A DNA stretch of 64,000 bases from Falciphora oryzae (lineage: Eukaryota > Ascomycota > Sordariomycetes > Magnaporthales > Magnaporthaceae): assembly GCA_000733355.1 (NCBI GenBank), contig JNVV01000002.1, forward strand, positions 2,453,630 through 2,517,629, in the 5' to 3' direction. Positions 46,436-58,287 of the stretch are shown here, piece after piece. The first letter of the stretch is position 1. Every line of letters starts with the position of its first letter. The notes below the pieces were generated by a model, which was not told the DNA's origin, did not search any database, and saw only the letters and a list, made by a program, of their open reading frames with translations. Made by a program: the position numbers and the translations under genes.

Positions 46436-48119
46436 TCATCCGCGCCCCATCTTGAAAGAAAGGATCTGTGGCATGTCAGCTGGCCAGATCAAATCAGGGA
46501 GAAGCACGACATGTACCTACTACGTATGTCAAAGGGGTGAGGGGAACTTACATCATTCTTACCAATGGCGACCAAATCATCCTCAGACACCCTCATGCCG
46601 CCAACGCCTTCAATGTAGGCCACAGGTGCATCGCCTACGCATTTCCTTGCGACCTCGCCAACCGTAGAGTTCTTCTTTACCAGAACACAATCCCGAAAGA
46701 CAAACTTGGACTCGGAAGCACCCGAGCCGAACGTAGTCGTATTCCGGACCGGATACACGGGCACAAGGCCGAGCACCTCAGCGGCCTTGGACAGCACCTG
46801 TACAACGCCTGTTGAACCGAACCGGTACAGGACCATGTCGCGAAGGTTCTCTATCCGGTTTCGGTTCTTGTCGTCGAGTTCCTTGAGCCCGCCGCCCTCA
46901 GGGTCACCGGCCTCGATCAAGTCCTCCCTTGTGTCGACAAATTCGCTGCCCTCGGTATAACGGATGTAGCCCTGTTTGGCCATCTTGCGCAGGAAGATCT
47001 CGGATACGGCCGAGCATAGAACGATGCGGTTGGGATCCTGCATCTTTGCGATCTTGGCTACATTCTTGTCCGAATCAGGGTGGTCGATCTTGTTCAGCGC
47101 GATCACCGTCGGGAACTTCTCGTCGGTAAATGCGTTGACCACACGGTCGATCGTGGCCTCGTCCCAGCTTTCGAGCGGCTCCTTGAGCGCCAGGCGGTCC
47201 AGAGTGCGCGCTACCACGCGCGCTGTACTGCCGTAACCGCTAAACTGCGCCTGCAGCGTCTCGACGGCTGTGTGTTTGGCCGCGACATGGCGGCGGCGGA
47301 TGCTGCCCCATTTCTCCATCAGATTTCCCCTAATCCAGGCAACCACCTCGGAGCGCAACCAGGCGATGTCGACCGAAGGGTCGTAGCCACGCGTGTTCTT
47401 CCCCTCGGCGTCCGTTGTGCCCGAGGCATCCACCACGTGTATCAGCGCGTCGGCGTGCCGCAGGTCGTCGAGGAACTTGTTGCCCAACCCTTTTCCTTGG
47501 TGGGCCCCGGGGACGAGCCCAGCGACGTCGAGGAGCTCGATAGGAACCGACCGTCGGCCGTCGACGCATGAGCCATGATTAGGCTTACACCGGTCCTGGA
47601 CGCCATGTCTGGCGCAAGCGCAGTCGATTTGAAGATAGCCAATTGCTCGTTGGGGGTCGATTGTGGTGAAGCTGCGTCAAATGTTGGTAGAAGAGACCGG
47701 GTCTTGTCAGTGGAGCCCGAGGCTATGCGCCTCTCATAGATGAAAGTACACGGGGCCCTGAGCCAGTCTGAAAGTAGGTATGCGTGGGGTTGGGTTTCCA
47801 TACGGGAAGTTTCCTGTAGACGGCGATATCAGCTGCCTGTTCCGTAGGCAATGCGCGGTGGGGAGGCTCGCGTCGTACACATACGACGGAGGCGCAGTGG
47901 TGTGGGACGGACAGGCGGAGGAGAGTATAGGGGGCAGACAAATGGGCAGTCGAGACATCCAGCCCGGAGGCAAGATCGCCGCGCGACGCAGGGAGTATAC
48001 AAAGGTGCGATGTGGTTTTACCGACCGACTTTGGAGGTTGCGTCTGTGAGGGAGTTGAGTGTGCTCGACTTGCCCGCGCTAGGCTTGCCGACTAGGCCAA
48101 TCAAGGGGTCGCGAGGCAT
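46436..48119 (-). CDS. YchF/Obg-type GTPase with TGS domain (yeast YGR210C-like)
   Basis: Four exons: 48026-48119, 47804-47813 (10 nt), 46552-47671 and 46436-46465 (30 nt). They close to 417 residues ending [10 protein letters not shown]1 is GKPSAGKS (11-18). The micro-exon supplies Asn-Phe and completes the flanking Gly and Pro codons of [17 protein letters not shown], the conserved segment after G1. G3 is [17 protein letters not shown] and G4 NKID in [11 protein letters not shown]. The C-terminal TGS-like region ([14 protein letters not shown]) precedes a [13 protein letters not shown] segment. The family binds GTP or ATP and associates with ribosomes. This branch is the archaeal-like relative of Ola1, and its role in yeast is poorly known. 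Intron 1 has an unusual GTCGGT donor. The gene is divergent from the SET gene. Confidence 0.92.
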
Positions 48120-48620
48120 TCTGGGCAATCGACCGAGTCTGCTCTCCCATGTACATGCAGCAATTTCAGGGCCTGCTGCTGCGAGCGCGGGCAATTCTCG
48201 TCCATATCTGGTGAGGGTGCTCCGCTCAAGCCGAAGAGGTCCGCGATCGCAAAATCTCGAGCGATGTGCCCCTCCTAGGTCGACGGAATTCTTGGCGGGG
48301 CAAGCATCTGCAAAGATCCAGCAGGACCCACTCAAGTGTGGAGCTTTGCGCGCGTTGAAGTGCACCAGCCCGCCACCGAGATATCTCAGAGCCCGCAATG
48401 AATCGATTAATTCGTGCAAGGGGCCATAATATTACGCAAAGTTCACAGGTACTACCGTTTTTCCCACCAAGAAGGTATCAAGCCTATTGATTTAAAGGCA
48501 AATCTTGAGTTTCGGTCGCGGCAGACACATACCACCCAAAGCTGTGGTCTCACCATACGATAGCCCGGTCACGCAACTTGTGGCGATCTCAGATCTTACT
48601 CCCATTCAAGATCGAGCGCC
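48120..48620. promoter_or_regulatory. Bidirectional promoter between the YchF-type and SET genes
   Basis: Only 501 bp separate the two divergent start codons, so both promoters and leaders must lie here. No specific element was recognised. Confidence 0.55.
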
Positions 48621-50524
48621 ATGTCACAAACTGAGTTGCCTATCGAATCCTTACCGATATGGTCTCGCTTCAATAGTGTCATCTTTGATGGCGTTAGGAT
48701 ATCGCAGATCGATGGTAAGGGCTTTGGTCTCGTGGCCGAGAGGAGCTTCCAGCCTCCATCCAACGAGAGCACGCCAACCCATCGCATACTCTCAGTTCCG
48801 GCGGAACTGGTATTGAATGCAGAAGCAGTGGAGGAGTATGCAAAGGAGGATCAGAGGTTCAGGGAACTCCTGAATGTCGCAGGCGGCCAGGTATCGAGCC
48901 CAAGGCGCGCAACCCCGCGAGACGATGTTGATGGGATCGTGACATTGAATGATACTAATTGCAACTGCATCTCGGCCCAGTCCTCGAGGGGAGACGTTCT
49001 TCTTTTCCTACTAGCACAGCTTGTTCTAGTATGGAAGAGCGAGGAAAACTCCGGGCTGTCGAACCCATGGACACAATACATCAAGTACCTACCTCGGACC
49101 GTGCCCCTACCTACCATGTGGACTGATGCTGAGCGTCTCCTCCTGAACGGCACATCACTTGAGGTACTCATTCCTTTCTGCTCCTCGCCATTATCATTTG
49201 GAGTGATTCACCTCTGTCTATCTGATTACCAATGTGGTGCCCGTGCTGACCCGGCTTGTAGATGGCGGTCCAAGCAAAGCTTCTCGCCTTGGAGCGGGAG
49301 TTTGACGACCTCAAGGAGAAGTCTTCAGCATTGGCAACATGGAACGAGATCCTGTGGGAGAGCGAACCTATCACGCTCCGGGACTGGATTGTCCTGGACG
49401 CCTGGTACCGCTCCAGATGCATGGAGCTCCCCCGCGGAGGCTCATCGATGGTGCCGTGCATCGACATGATCAACCATTCTCGGCAATGGACCGCGTCCTA
49501 TACTCAAAACCCTGATGACGGCGGCGTCGATCTGTGCCTGAACCGCGACGCCGAGATCGCGGCCGGTGCTGAAATCACCATCTCATACGGCGATGGGAAG
49601 GCGCCGGCCGAGATGCTGTTCAGCTATGGGTTTGTGGATCCGGAAGGGGGCCCAGAGATGGTTGTTTTGCCGGTAGAGGTGCCGGAGGATGACCCGCTCG
49701 CTAGGGCAAAGGCCCATATCTTTGGCGAGTCTCCCACTATCAAAATCGCCCAGTCGGAGGGCGGGGATGTCCAGTGGGAGTGTCCGTTCGCCCACCTCCT
49801 TGCCCTCAACGAAGAAGACGGTCTGGGGATCCGCATTCTGCAACTCACCGACGGCGGCAGGCGGGTGAGGCTGTTCTGGGAAGACGATGACGTAACGGAT
49901 TCGGTCAGGGATCTCGTGGCGGTCACGGCGTCGCACACGCACCACACCGTCTTTCGGCTTCGGGCGGTGGTGCTGGTCCAGGAACAGCTGGAGGCCCAGG
50001 TGCAGCGGATATCGGCGCCGGCGGAGTCCGATGACCTCCCGAACACGCAGGATTCCCTTGCGGTTCGACCGACCCGTCGGGAGGCGGCGTCTCGGCTAAG
50101 GGTCGCGGAGACAAGGATGCTGCGGAGCGCTATAGGCAGCCTCGAATTAGAGGTAACACATGCCCCGTTTCCTTGCCTGGACATCGAACCATTTTCCCCA
50201 ACAAATCTTGCAACCCCTATTGCCCACGCGAGCCTAGACCCAGCCGCTGGACGCACCTGTTCATTCGTGCATGCATCGCATCCTGCAAGCTAGGTCTTCC
50301 TGGGGATGGTGTCCCTTTTCAGCTGCCATTCTTGTTGTTTCTTCTTTCTTTTTCCTCTTCTTCGTCGTAGGATTCTGGCACGCTGCTGACCTGCACCGAC
50401 CCTTGCACAGAAGGCACACCTGCTCGAGGACAAAAGTGTGGTGGCCTACCTCGGGTCAACGGAAGTTTCCCAAAACGACCTAGCCCCTGGCTCGGTAACT
50501 AATGAAGAGGACGACTTCAGTTGA
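48621..50524 (+). CDS. SET-domain lysine methyltransferase (RKM/SETD6-like)
   Basis: Three exons, 48621-49163, 49262-50152 and 50411-50524, give 515 residues. The SET core is split: the N-terminal strand is GKGFGLVAERSF (about residues 34-45). Long helical inserts follow, then the C-terminal SET motifs VPCIDMINHSR and ITISYGDGKAPAEMLFSYGF, which form the AdoMet and lysine channel. After that comes a helical Rubisco-LSMT-like substrate-binding region. This architecture is that of non-histone methyltransferases acting on ribosomal or other proteins. The substrate is unknown. Exon 3 (KAHLLEDKSVVAYLGSTE) was chosen over an alternative acceptor at about 50372 because it reads as a natural helix. 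Intron 2 is then 258 nt, and this last junction is the least certain. Confidence 0.85.
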
Positions 50525-53500
50525 GCCATGGACCAGGGTCGCACCCTTGCAGAATTTCCACGTGGCCAAACGGGGTTCTCCAAGTCGGTTCAACCAGCCT
50601 GACCATCGAGAAAACCAAGAGAGCATTTGCAACGCCGTCGTGCATTAGGGTGAGACGATGCCATGCATGGAGGCCGAATGGTGCCCCCTGGCTAGAGCGC
50701 TCACGCCCTCGCTGGATGTGATGAAAATAAAAGGCGAGGAATATCTGTAGTATCTATTTACTATACGTACGTGGATCCGACCGAGAGGTGTGCGGAAAGA
50801 ATGGGAGAAAGAAAAGCAAGTCAAGTCACAACACAACGCGGGCTCTTGTGCGCTGGTCTCTTTCGTGTCGTGTCCAGGGAGCAGCCACAGTAGGCATTAC
50901 CTCTAGTACCAGAAGGAATACGAGCACTATTACTATTGCTCAGGTATAGTATATTCGGCGACTCGTTACGAAATGTCTCAGGCCCGTACGCCGAAATTTG
51001 GCCCCAGAGGAGTGTGTGTGTGTGTGCCGTCGGTGTCTGCCGCCGGGCCACTTTTACCAGATTAGTCTGGGGCCCCAGATGCGGGGAACCTTACCCATGA
51101 GCGAGGTCAGTGATAGGCGGCGCGATCTCTGCCGGCCAACACACGAAGCTTTTTTCCCCGGCCGAGGACGGCGCAAGACGGGTTTCAATCACTGTGGGTT
51201 CCCCCAGCGGTAGTTCGGAGGAGCAAGACTGTGGGCGGTCGGGCGCCGTCATTACGGGCGTGACTAACAGAGCAAAGGCGTTACCAAGGGCCCGTTTTGT
51301 TTTCGTGCAGGATGTGGGGATCCCGGCAGTCGGCCTGACTGTTTCGTCCGAATCCGACGCCAGCAGCAGGTAACTGGACAGGAGACGGGAAGGGCACTGA
51401 GCAGGACTTTCGGACGAAGTCGACGGCGATCTGCACCTTCAACAGGACGAGATGCACCGTCCGTTGATGTGTGAAGCTAGTAGACCTTCCGTCGGGATGA
51501 CGAAATGCAGACGGGGAGAAGACGCCGCCATTGCGAAGATCTGCGAAATCACTGGGGCTTCCCGCCGCCAGAGGCTCGAGGCATGGCGCCGACGAAACGA
51601 TTTGCACTTCTCGCTCAGTGCTGCCGCTGGTTTGCCCGACGTCAGCATACAGGAATCCTATGTGTGTGAAGTCTGAGGATATGCAAGTTTGCTGGGGATC
51701 AATGCTTGGATGATCAACACCCCTCCTCTGCTGGTCGCGGCATTCACGGCCTCCAGGCTGTTGGTGTAGGCAAACAGGCCTGGTCGGGGGTGGTGATCTG
51801 TAGGTTTGCGAAGGTCCCACAACGCTCGCACGCTATTTGCCGACTCGGCCACCGTGGCAACGTGATTGGCGGCGGCAAGCCTGGGCGCCACGGCGAGATG
51901 GGGAAGATGTGCAAGGTTGGAGACGAACCTAGGCCTAATTCTGACGCCGTGACGACGACCAAGCACTTCTTGACCAAAATCGAATATGTCGAGACTGTTG
52001 TATTCGAGGGGTGGTCGAGCTAAGCCGTCCTGATTTATGCCAGTATTGTGTAATCCGATTCCTACTCAGACCCCCATCTAGCCAGTCCTTTGGATCTCGT
52101 CCCAATCACGGGCGAAAACCAAAATCAAGATGCGTGGCGTGTTATCCGCCGCTTTAGTCGACGTCGGGTGCTTGTGGCGGGGAACCTGCTACTCCAATCA
52201 ATTAGCTGCGCAGTGTTTCCATCGCATTTGACGCGCACAGAGCCTTGATAGCCTGGTAACGTCCCTCCTGTTGGCAGGGCTAGGAACTGGAGATTGTCAC
52301 GAGCCTGTCTTCCACATTGCCCTCGCTTCCATGCAGGCCCGGCTGATCAACCGCCACGCAAGAAGCACCTGGCAACCTACTACGTAGATATTTTCACGCG
52401 GTGTCGTGTCTTTCTGGGGTGCAGCATCCATCGAACGATTTATCCAAGCTCCAGAAGGGTGTAGGAGGATGGTAGGGTGTTCCTGGCTTACTACCTTACG
52501 TCTGCACATGCATCCACCACCTGCCAGGCTCCCTGGATATCGGCACAGCCCGCTGGCGCGATCCAACCAGCATGCCTAGGTAAGTCGGCAAGCAGGTACC
52601 TAGGCAGGTAGTGGTAAGCCAGGCAGAGTATACGTACCTGGGTGAGGTATCTCGTCGAAGCTGGGCTGGACCTACGGTAGGTACAGATATCGTGGAAGCA
52701 GACTGGATCAAGTGCTTGGTGGTGGGCGTGCTTCCATCTGCAATCCATTCCAGGTCGCGAGACAGCGGGGTTGGCCGCCAGTTCAGGACCACCCCAGCCA
52801 GTGCCCCTTCACGTTTCTCGATCAGGAAGGAAACGGCACAGCACAATTGCAGCAAGCTGATTGGGCCCCACCGGGGCACACAGCCAACTTCGAATGCCAT
52901 GCCCCGTTCTTCCGCTAGCGCTCCCTCCCTCCCCCGATGATGCTCGCGCTTCTCCGCAAATTGATCCCTTTTTACCCACCTGAACGCCCACCACACAATC
53001 TTGATCGGCCAGCCCAACACTCGTCCTTTCCTACTTCTTTTCCCCCCTTTTCAAACTTTGTCTCTTGGGCAGTTGGTGTCTTATTTCTCTGTCGAAAGCT
53101 GCCGTACAATATTCTAATCTTTCTTCTTTCACATCCTCACCCCACGCGCGACTCCGACCTTCCCGCACGCCAGCCTTACCCGTTTTTTTGAGCGCACGGC
53201 CATTTGTTTGGTTCCCGTGCTGAGACCCAAAGACCTGGAGCCGGCCGTCTGGCGTTCGCATGCGACCGCCCTCCCTCAACCTTCCCCGCGTCGAAGCTTC
53301 GCCGAACAAATCAGAACCAGCCCTTGGCCTTGAAGTAACTCTACATCATACGATCTCTGCGCAAACATTGCCAACGCCCGCCGTCAAAACGACCGAATCT
53401 CCACCCGCGCGCATTCGACGACTTTGAGTTCCAGAGTCCAAATCCGACCTTCCCCACACGAACGCTATTGGCGACGTCCATTCCATCCGATCCGACCCCC

Positions 53501-53580
53501 TTCTTCGACCTCCTGAACCATCACGCTTCTCCCGTCTCGCATCCTGCACGTCAACGGCGGCAGACGCCTCAGTTTCCGCC
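50525..53580. other. facB upstream region, no supported gene
   Basis: 3.1 kb. The last 650 bases before 53581 are pyrimidine-rich and probably transcribed as the leader. A cluster of TACCTAGG-type palindromic motifs lies at 52574-52604. Minus-strand frames at 51281-51966 were considered and left out. Confidence 0.55.
52574..52604. repeat. Cluster of CCTAGGTA / AGGTACCTAGG motifs
   Basis: Two copies of a short palindromic word within 31 bases. The same word recurs at 25565, 42514 and 57920, always between genes. Confidence 0.6.
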
Positions 53581-56500
53581 ATGCCTGGGATTCTGCCCAT
53601 GAAAGTGATCAAGGTGGGCACGAGCTCGCAGAGCCGTATCGCCCAGGCCTGCGACCGCTGCCGAAGCAAGGTAGGTGTTTCATACCGCTTCTGCGCATCA
53701 GCTGGGAATCTCTGTGTCTAACCTGACAGCAGAAAATTCGGTGTGATGGCATAAGGCCGACGTGCACGCAATGTGCCAATGTCGGGTTCGAGTGTCGGAC
53801 GAGCGACAAGCTGAGCAGGAGGGCCTTCCCCAGGGGCTACACAGAGTCGCTCGAGGAGCGTGTAAGAGCACTCGAAGCCGAAGTCCGTGATCTCAAGGAT
53901 CTCCTGGACGAAAAGGATGAAAAGATCGACATGCTATCACGGATGCACGGAAACAGCCGTCGCCTACCCGAGGGGCCCGCCAGCTGCACGACACCGCCCC
54001 AGGACGCCAGGAGAGAGTTCCATGGCGTCCCTCCTCCAAAAGAGGACACCTTCCGTGTCCAGGCGTCTCCTCTTCTTCTTGGTGTCGAGAACTCCGACTC
54101 GTATTTCATGGGCGCCTCAAGTGGCCGAGCGTTTATTGGTATGTGGGTTCCCATCCCTCTCCCGTGTGCGTCTTGTGTGTCAACCAAGCTAATGGCTATC
54201 TGATTACAGAGGCGTTCAAGCGCAAGATGCAAGAGAATGGCAAGTCGTGCGCAGAGTTCAACACCGAAGCGTTTCTCCATATCCAGGGCTGCTATCCTCT
54301 CGTAGCAAACCCGCTCCCTGAGCAGCTCCGAGTTCCCCCACGTCTGTTTTCCGATCGATGCGTCAATGTCTTCTTCCAGGAATGGGCCCCTCTCTTCCCG
54401 GTTCTTCACAAGCCGACATTCCTCGTCATCTACGAAGAGTTTGTGGCCGACCCTGAAAAGGTAAAGAGTCACCACAAACTTGCGCAGCTGTATCTGGTGT
54501 TCAGCATCGCGGCTCTCTCGGGAGAAAACCCCGACCTCGACCAGATTACGGTTTGTGAGCAGCAGTGGCAGAGGTCGCTTGAGGCTGTCATGATGGACAA
54601 CACCATCCTCACCCTCCAATGCCTCATTTTGGCCCTCATGTTCTGCACTGTCAGGGCGGATTATAAGCGTCTCCAATACTACAAGGGCATCGCCGTTGGT
54701 CTCTCTCACAGGCTCGGCCTTCACCAAAGCCAGAAGCGCTTTTCCTTTGGGGCGCTTACTATCGAGACCCGGAAGAAAGTGTTTTGGACGCTCTACACGC
54801 TTGACTGGTACGTCTTCTCGTCTTGTGCGCTGGCCTACTCCTGGCTGCTTTATATTAACAATCACCTTCCACTTTCAGTTTCTCGGCAGCAATCCTTGGC
54901 CTCCCCAAGCTTTTGAATGAGGACGACATTCATGCCGAGTACCCATCCGACACAGATGACGAGTATGTGACGGAGAAGGGCTTCCAGCCCACGCTCCCTG
55001 GCGAGTACACGCGGTTGTCTAGTGCCCTTGCACTGTTCAAAGCCGCGCGCATTCTCGCAACGGTCCTGGAGAAGATCTATCCGGCTTCGACGTCACATGA
55101 ACTGTCTCTGCAGAAGATGACAGCCCTTGCTGCCGAGATTGATGACTGGTCCGAGAAGCTGCCCCAGCACCTCAAGCTTACGTTCAAGCAAGACAAACCG
55201 TCAACCGATGTTACAGGAAGCCGATCTCCGCTGCTGGTAAGAACAATCCACCCACAGGCTGTCACATGTGTCCGGTGATTATATGCTGATATTTTTCTTC
55301 TAGGCTCTCGCTTACTACTACATACGGACGCTCATCTTCCGGCCTGCGCTTGGCTCGAGCCTCGGGTCCAAGGCTGCATCAGCCGTCTTCGCAGTGAGCG
55401 AATCCAGCAAGCATATGATCCAGATCGTCCAGCTCCTCGAAGAGAGGAATATGTCCTTCTCCTTCTGCCTCAACAAATCGGATCTCCTGATCATCTGCGG
55501 CATGGAGCTGCTTTACCGAGGCATCGATCTCAAGCAGGACAGCAAGCTTCTGAAGGATACGGAAAGCCTCGTTAATGCTGTCGTCAGGATCGTTGAGAAG
55601 GCCAAGGCACCCGGTTCTTACGACTTCAAACGTGTCTCCAACGTGCTTGTCACGGTAGACGACGCCCAGCAGCACTCGGCGCTTCCTACTCCCCCGAGCC
55701 AAAGCCCCGAGATCGTGGTCTCGGCTCAGCCTTCGCAGAGGGCATCACCTCCGGCCGCTGTACATGGCGCTTCGTCGGCTCAGGCCCTCCCGAGGAAAGG
55801 CTCCTGTCCTCTGGGCCGTCTCGCGGGCGCCAGCATGAGCGAGACTGATCTGATGATGCAGCACGACAGGATGCGGAGGATGACGGTACCGCACAATGCG
55901 CCTCGACCGGAACTGCCGCGCTCGAATTCTCGGTCCTCGCTCGACAATAACTGCAAATATGAGGGGCCCCAGCTCTCGAAACGAGATCATCGGTTGTCCC
56001 TTTCACAAGCGCACATGATGGCGAGGGTGTCTCCGCAGCCAAAACCCAACGGGGGCCAGAGCCTCGACTTCCTGTCACTTAGAGGGTCTTCACAACATTC
56101 GCAACCCCCGTCCCCCGTTCAGTCACGGCCCCGCCACCAACCTCCAGCGGCTTCGGCTTCTGCACAGCAGCAGGCGTTGTACGCGGCAGCTAGCCACAAT
56201 AGCCAGAAGGTCCCATCATCGACGGTTTCGACAGCCGAGTGGGAGGCGATCCTGGGATCTATGGACGGCGGCCAGGTCAACGTGTACGACGCCATCTACG
56301 GCGGGCCAGGGATTTCGTTTGCGGAGACGCCCGTGTCAGCGTCGTCCGGGGGTTGGTCACCCGACTCGTGGGACCTTTCGGGGTTCCGGATTGGCCCTGG
56401 TGGTGAACTCGACGGGACACCAGCACCTCAGAGCGTTCTAAGCATGAGCGACGAGTCGCTCAGCTCTGGGGGTGACGACATGGACCTCGGGTTGGCGGGC

Positions 56501-56605
56501 AGTAGCAGCGGCCACCTTGATTTCCGCCACCGGCTCGTTCCAACAACGATGGCAGCCAGCTCGGACGGGCTGGTACTTGACGGGTTTGACACATTTGGGC
56601 TCTGA
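53581..56605 (+). CDS. facB: FacB/Cat8-type zinc-cluster activator of acetate and gluconeogenic genes
   Basis: Five exons, 53581-53670, 53733-54138, 54210-54807, 54879-55236 and 55304-56605, close to 917 residues. The start [13 protein letters not shown] is the conserved FacB beginning. The Zn2Cys6 cluster has cysteines at 24, 27, 34, 41, 44 and 51, split by intron 1 after Lys30. A leucine-zipper-like coiled coil follows ([20 protein letters not shown]). The middle part is the fungal transcription-factor domain ([26 protein letters not shown]). The C-terminal 350 residues are Ser/Pro/Gln-rich, ending with acidic clusters near [15 protein letters not shown] that probably activate transcription. 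Orthologues (Aspergillus FacB, Neurospora acu-15, yeast Cat8) induce acetyl-CoA synthetase, glyoxylate-cycle and gluconeogenic genes on acetate or when glucose is absent. Confidence 0.93.
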
Positions 56606-57919
56606 TGTTTTGCTCTGCTTCTTGAATTCTTTTAGCGTTTCTTCCTCACTTCTTTTCTTTGATCTTACTGGTTATCCTCCCTATTCCCTGCAGTGTTTTG
56701 ACTCTTGCCACGAGTGGCTTATATATATGTGGGTTGGAATCTCTTTATGTTGATACTCGAGTTATAAGGGCTCTACTCCGAGTACTTCTTTTGGATATAA
56801 GGGTATGTTTGTGTGGAATGGTCGGAATGAGTTATGACGGTGGATGTGGGTTTATTACGAGGGCGGAGTTTAGGATTCGTTGACTCCAAGTTTGCAGAGG
56901 CGAATGAACGCAACCCGGGAGGATGTGCAACGACGGACCAGGTGAATGAGAATGCAAAAGTTGGTCGATGAAGCTTGCTTGTCATGTGAAATCAGCAACT
57001 CGACGGCCGCTTGTTATCGTCGGCCCTTCTTTGAATGGATGTGAGATTGGGCACGCAAGTCATTCAATAGCTGCTGGGAGGCGGAAGGGCAATGCCAGCG
57101 CGAGTCGGAGGGCAGTTGGTTTCATATTGGCGGTAGGAAGGGGAAGGAGGAAGGTAGGATGGGTGAAACCGTGGGCGAAACAGGGTGTAACTCAAGCTTT
57201 TGGACACCTCTGTGGGCCGATCGGTGGATTTTTGATCCACACAGGCGCCGCAGCGACATGCAGTGGGACACTGCTTCTTTCTGCAAATGATATCAATCGC
57301 AAAGGCCATGACCGGCACCTTCTAGTTCGGCGATGTGCGACGAACAGAAAAGGATTCCATCTGATAAGCGCCCGTTGGGTGGTTCTCGCTCGTCTGCTCC
57401 ACCGGGACCCCAAGGCAAGGAACCCAGGGCCCAATCCCTGTCCGGCCCGCCATTCCAGCCCCTTGGTATCCGGGGTGGACCGCGTGGGTGGGTGGTGCTG
57501 GTCCCCGGGCTTGGTGCCGAAAGGGCGCGGAAGAAGAGTTCCTTTTTTTTCAGCGGGGGAGAATAAGAAGAAGAGAGCGGCATGAACAAGCAGATGGAGC
57601 CTCCCGCTTTTCGGGCACCTCGGTCGAGTTGACACTTCGCTTAAACTACGAACAGGGCGGGAATTGACAGGTGACACTGTCTGAGATGATAGGGGCGCTG
57701 AAGAGCTACCAGGTTACGGCCACGTTGATGGATAGGCGCATGTTAGGTACCAGCTGACGTCCGGGATAGTTCGGTGTCGGCGGGCACCCGGATTTCTCGG
57801 AACGGCTGAACAACTGGGCTGGCCGGACCGAGCGGCTAGGCACGGAAGCACCGGGAGCCGGAGCGCCACTGGGAGGTAAGTGAAATCGTAGGTAGGCTGG
57901 TTGCGCTATCAAAGTAGCC

Positions 57920-57933
57920 CATACCTAGGTATG
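57920..57933. repeat. Perfect 14-bp palindrome CATACCTAGGTATG
   Basis: Self-complementary over its full length. It belongs to the family of TACCTAGGTA-like words found between genes in this window. Confidence 0.8.
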
Positions 57934-58267
57934 GCTTCTCGCCGCCTTGGGCGGTGCACATCGATGCTCCACCTCGCCGCGGCGTCCTCGGCCAAGTGAC
58001 CCGTTGGCAATGGAACTTTGCTGGGTTTGTCGTTGCCATCTTCAGTGGAGTTTGTCTTGTCGCTTTTTTCTCCTGCGTTTAAGCTCAGTGGATATGCGCT
58101 AGCGCTCTCGTGGCAGTTACAGGCCCCCTGTTGATCGGCGTCGATCACGGGCGCCGCTTCGCTGGAGAATGAAGCCAGAATCCATAGAAAGCCCCTAGGG
58201 GAAGGGTTTTTGATCCTCTTCCCAACACTGGAAGCCCCCGTATGGGGCAGCAAGACCAACCAACTCC

Positions 58268-58287
58268 TTTTTTTTTTTTTTTTTTTT
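58268..58287. repeat. Poly-T run (20)
   Basis: Homopolymer in the facB / Pgc1-type intergenic region. Confidence 0.95.

Noticed and set aside
51281..51966. Minus-strand frames that read fairly naturally (for example RALWDLRKPTDHHPRPG)
   Set aside because: The frame changes near 51660 without a convincing intron, and no family is recognised. It might be a decayed gene, but the evidence is too weak.
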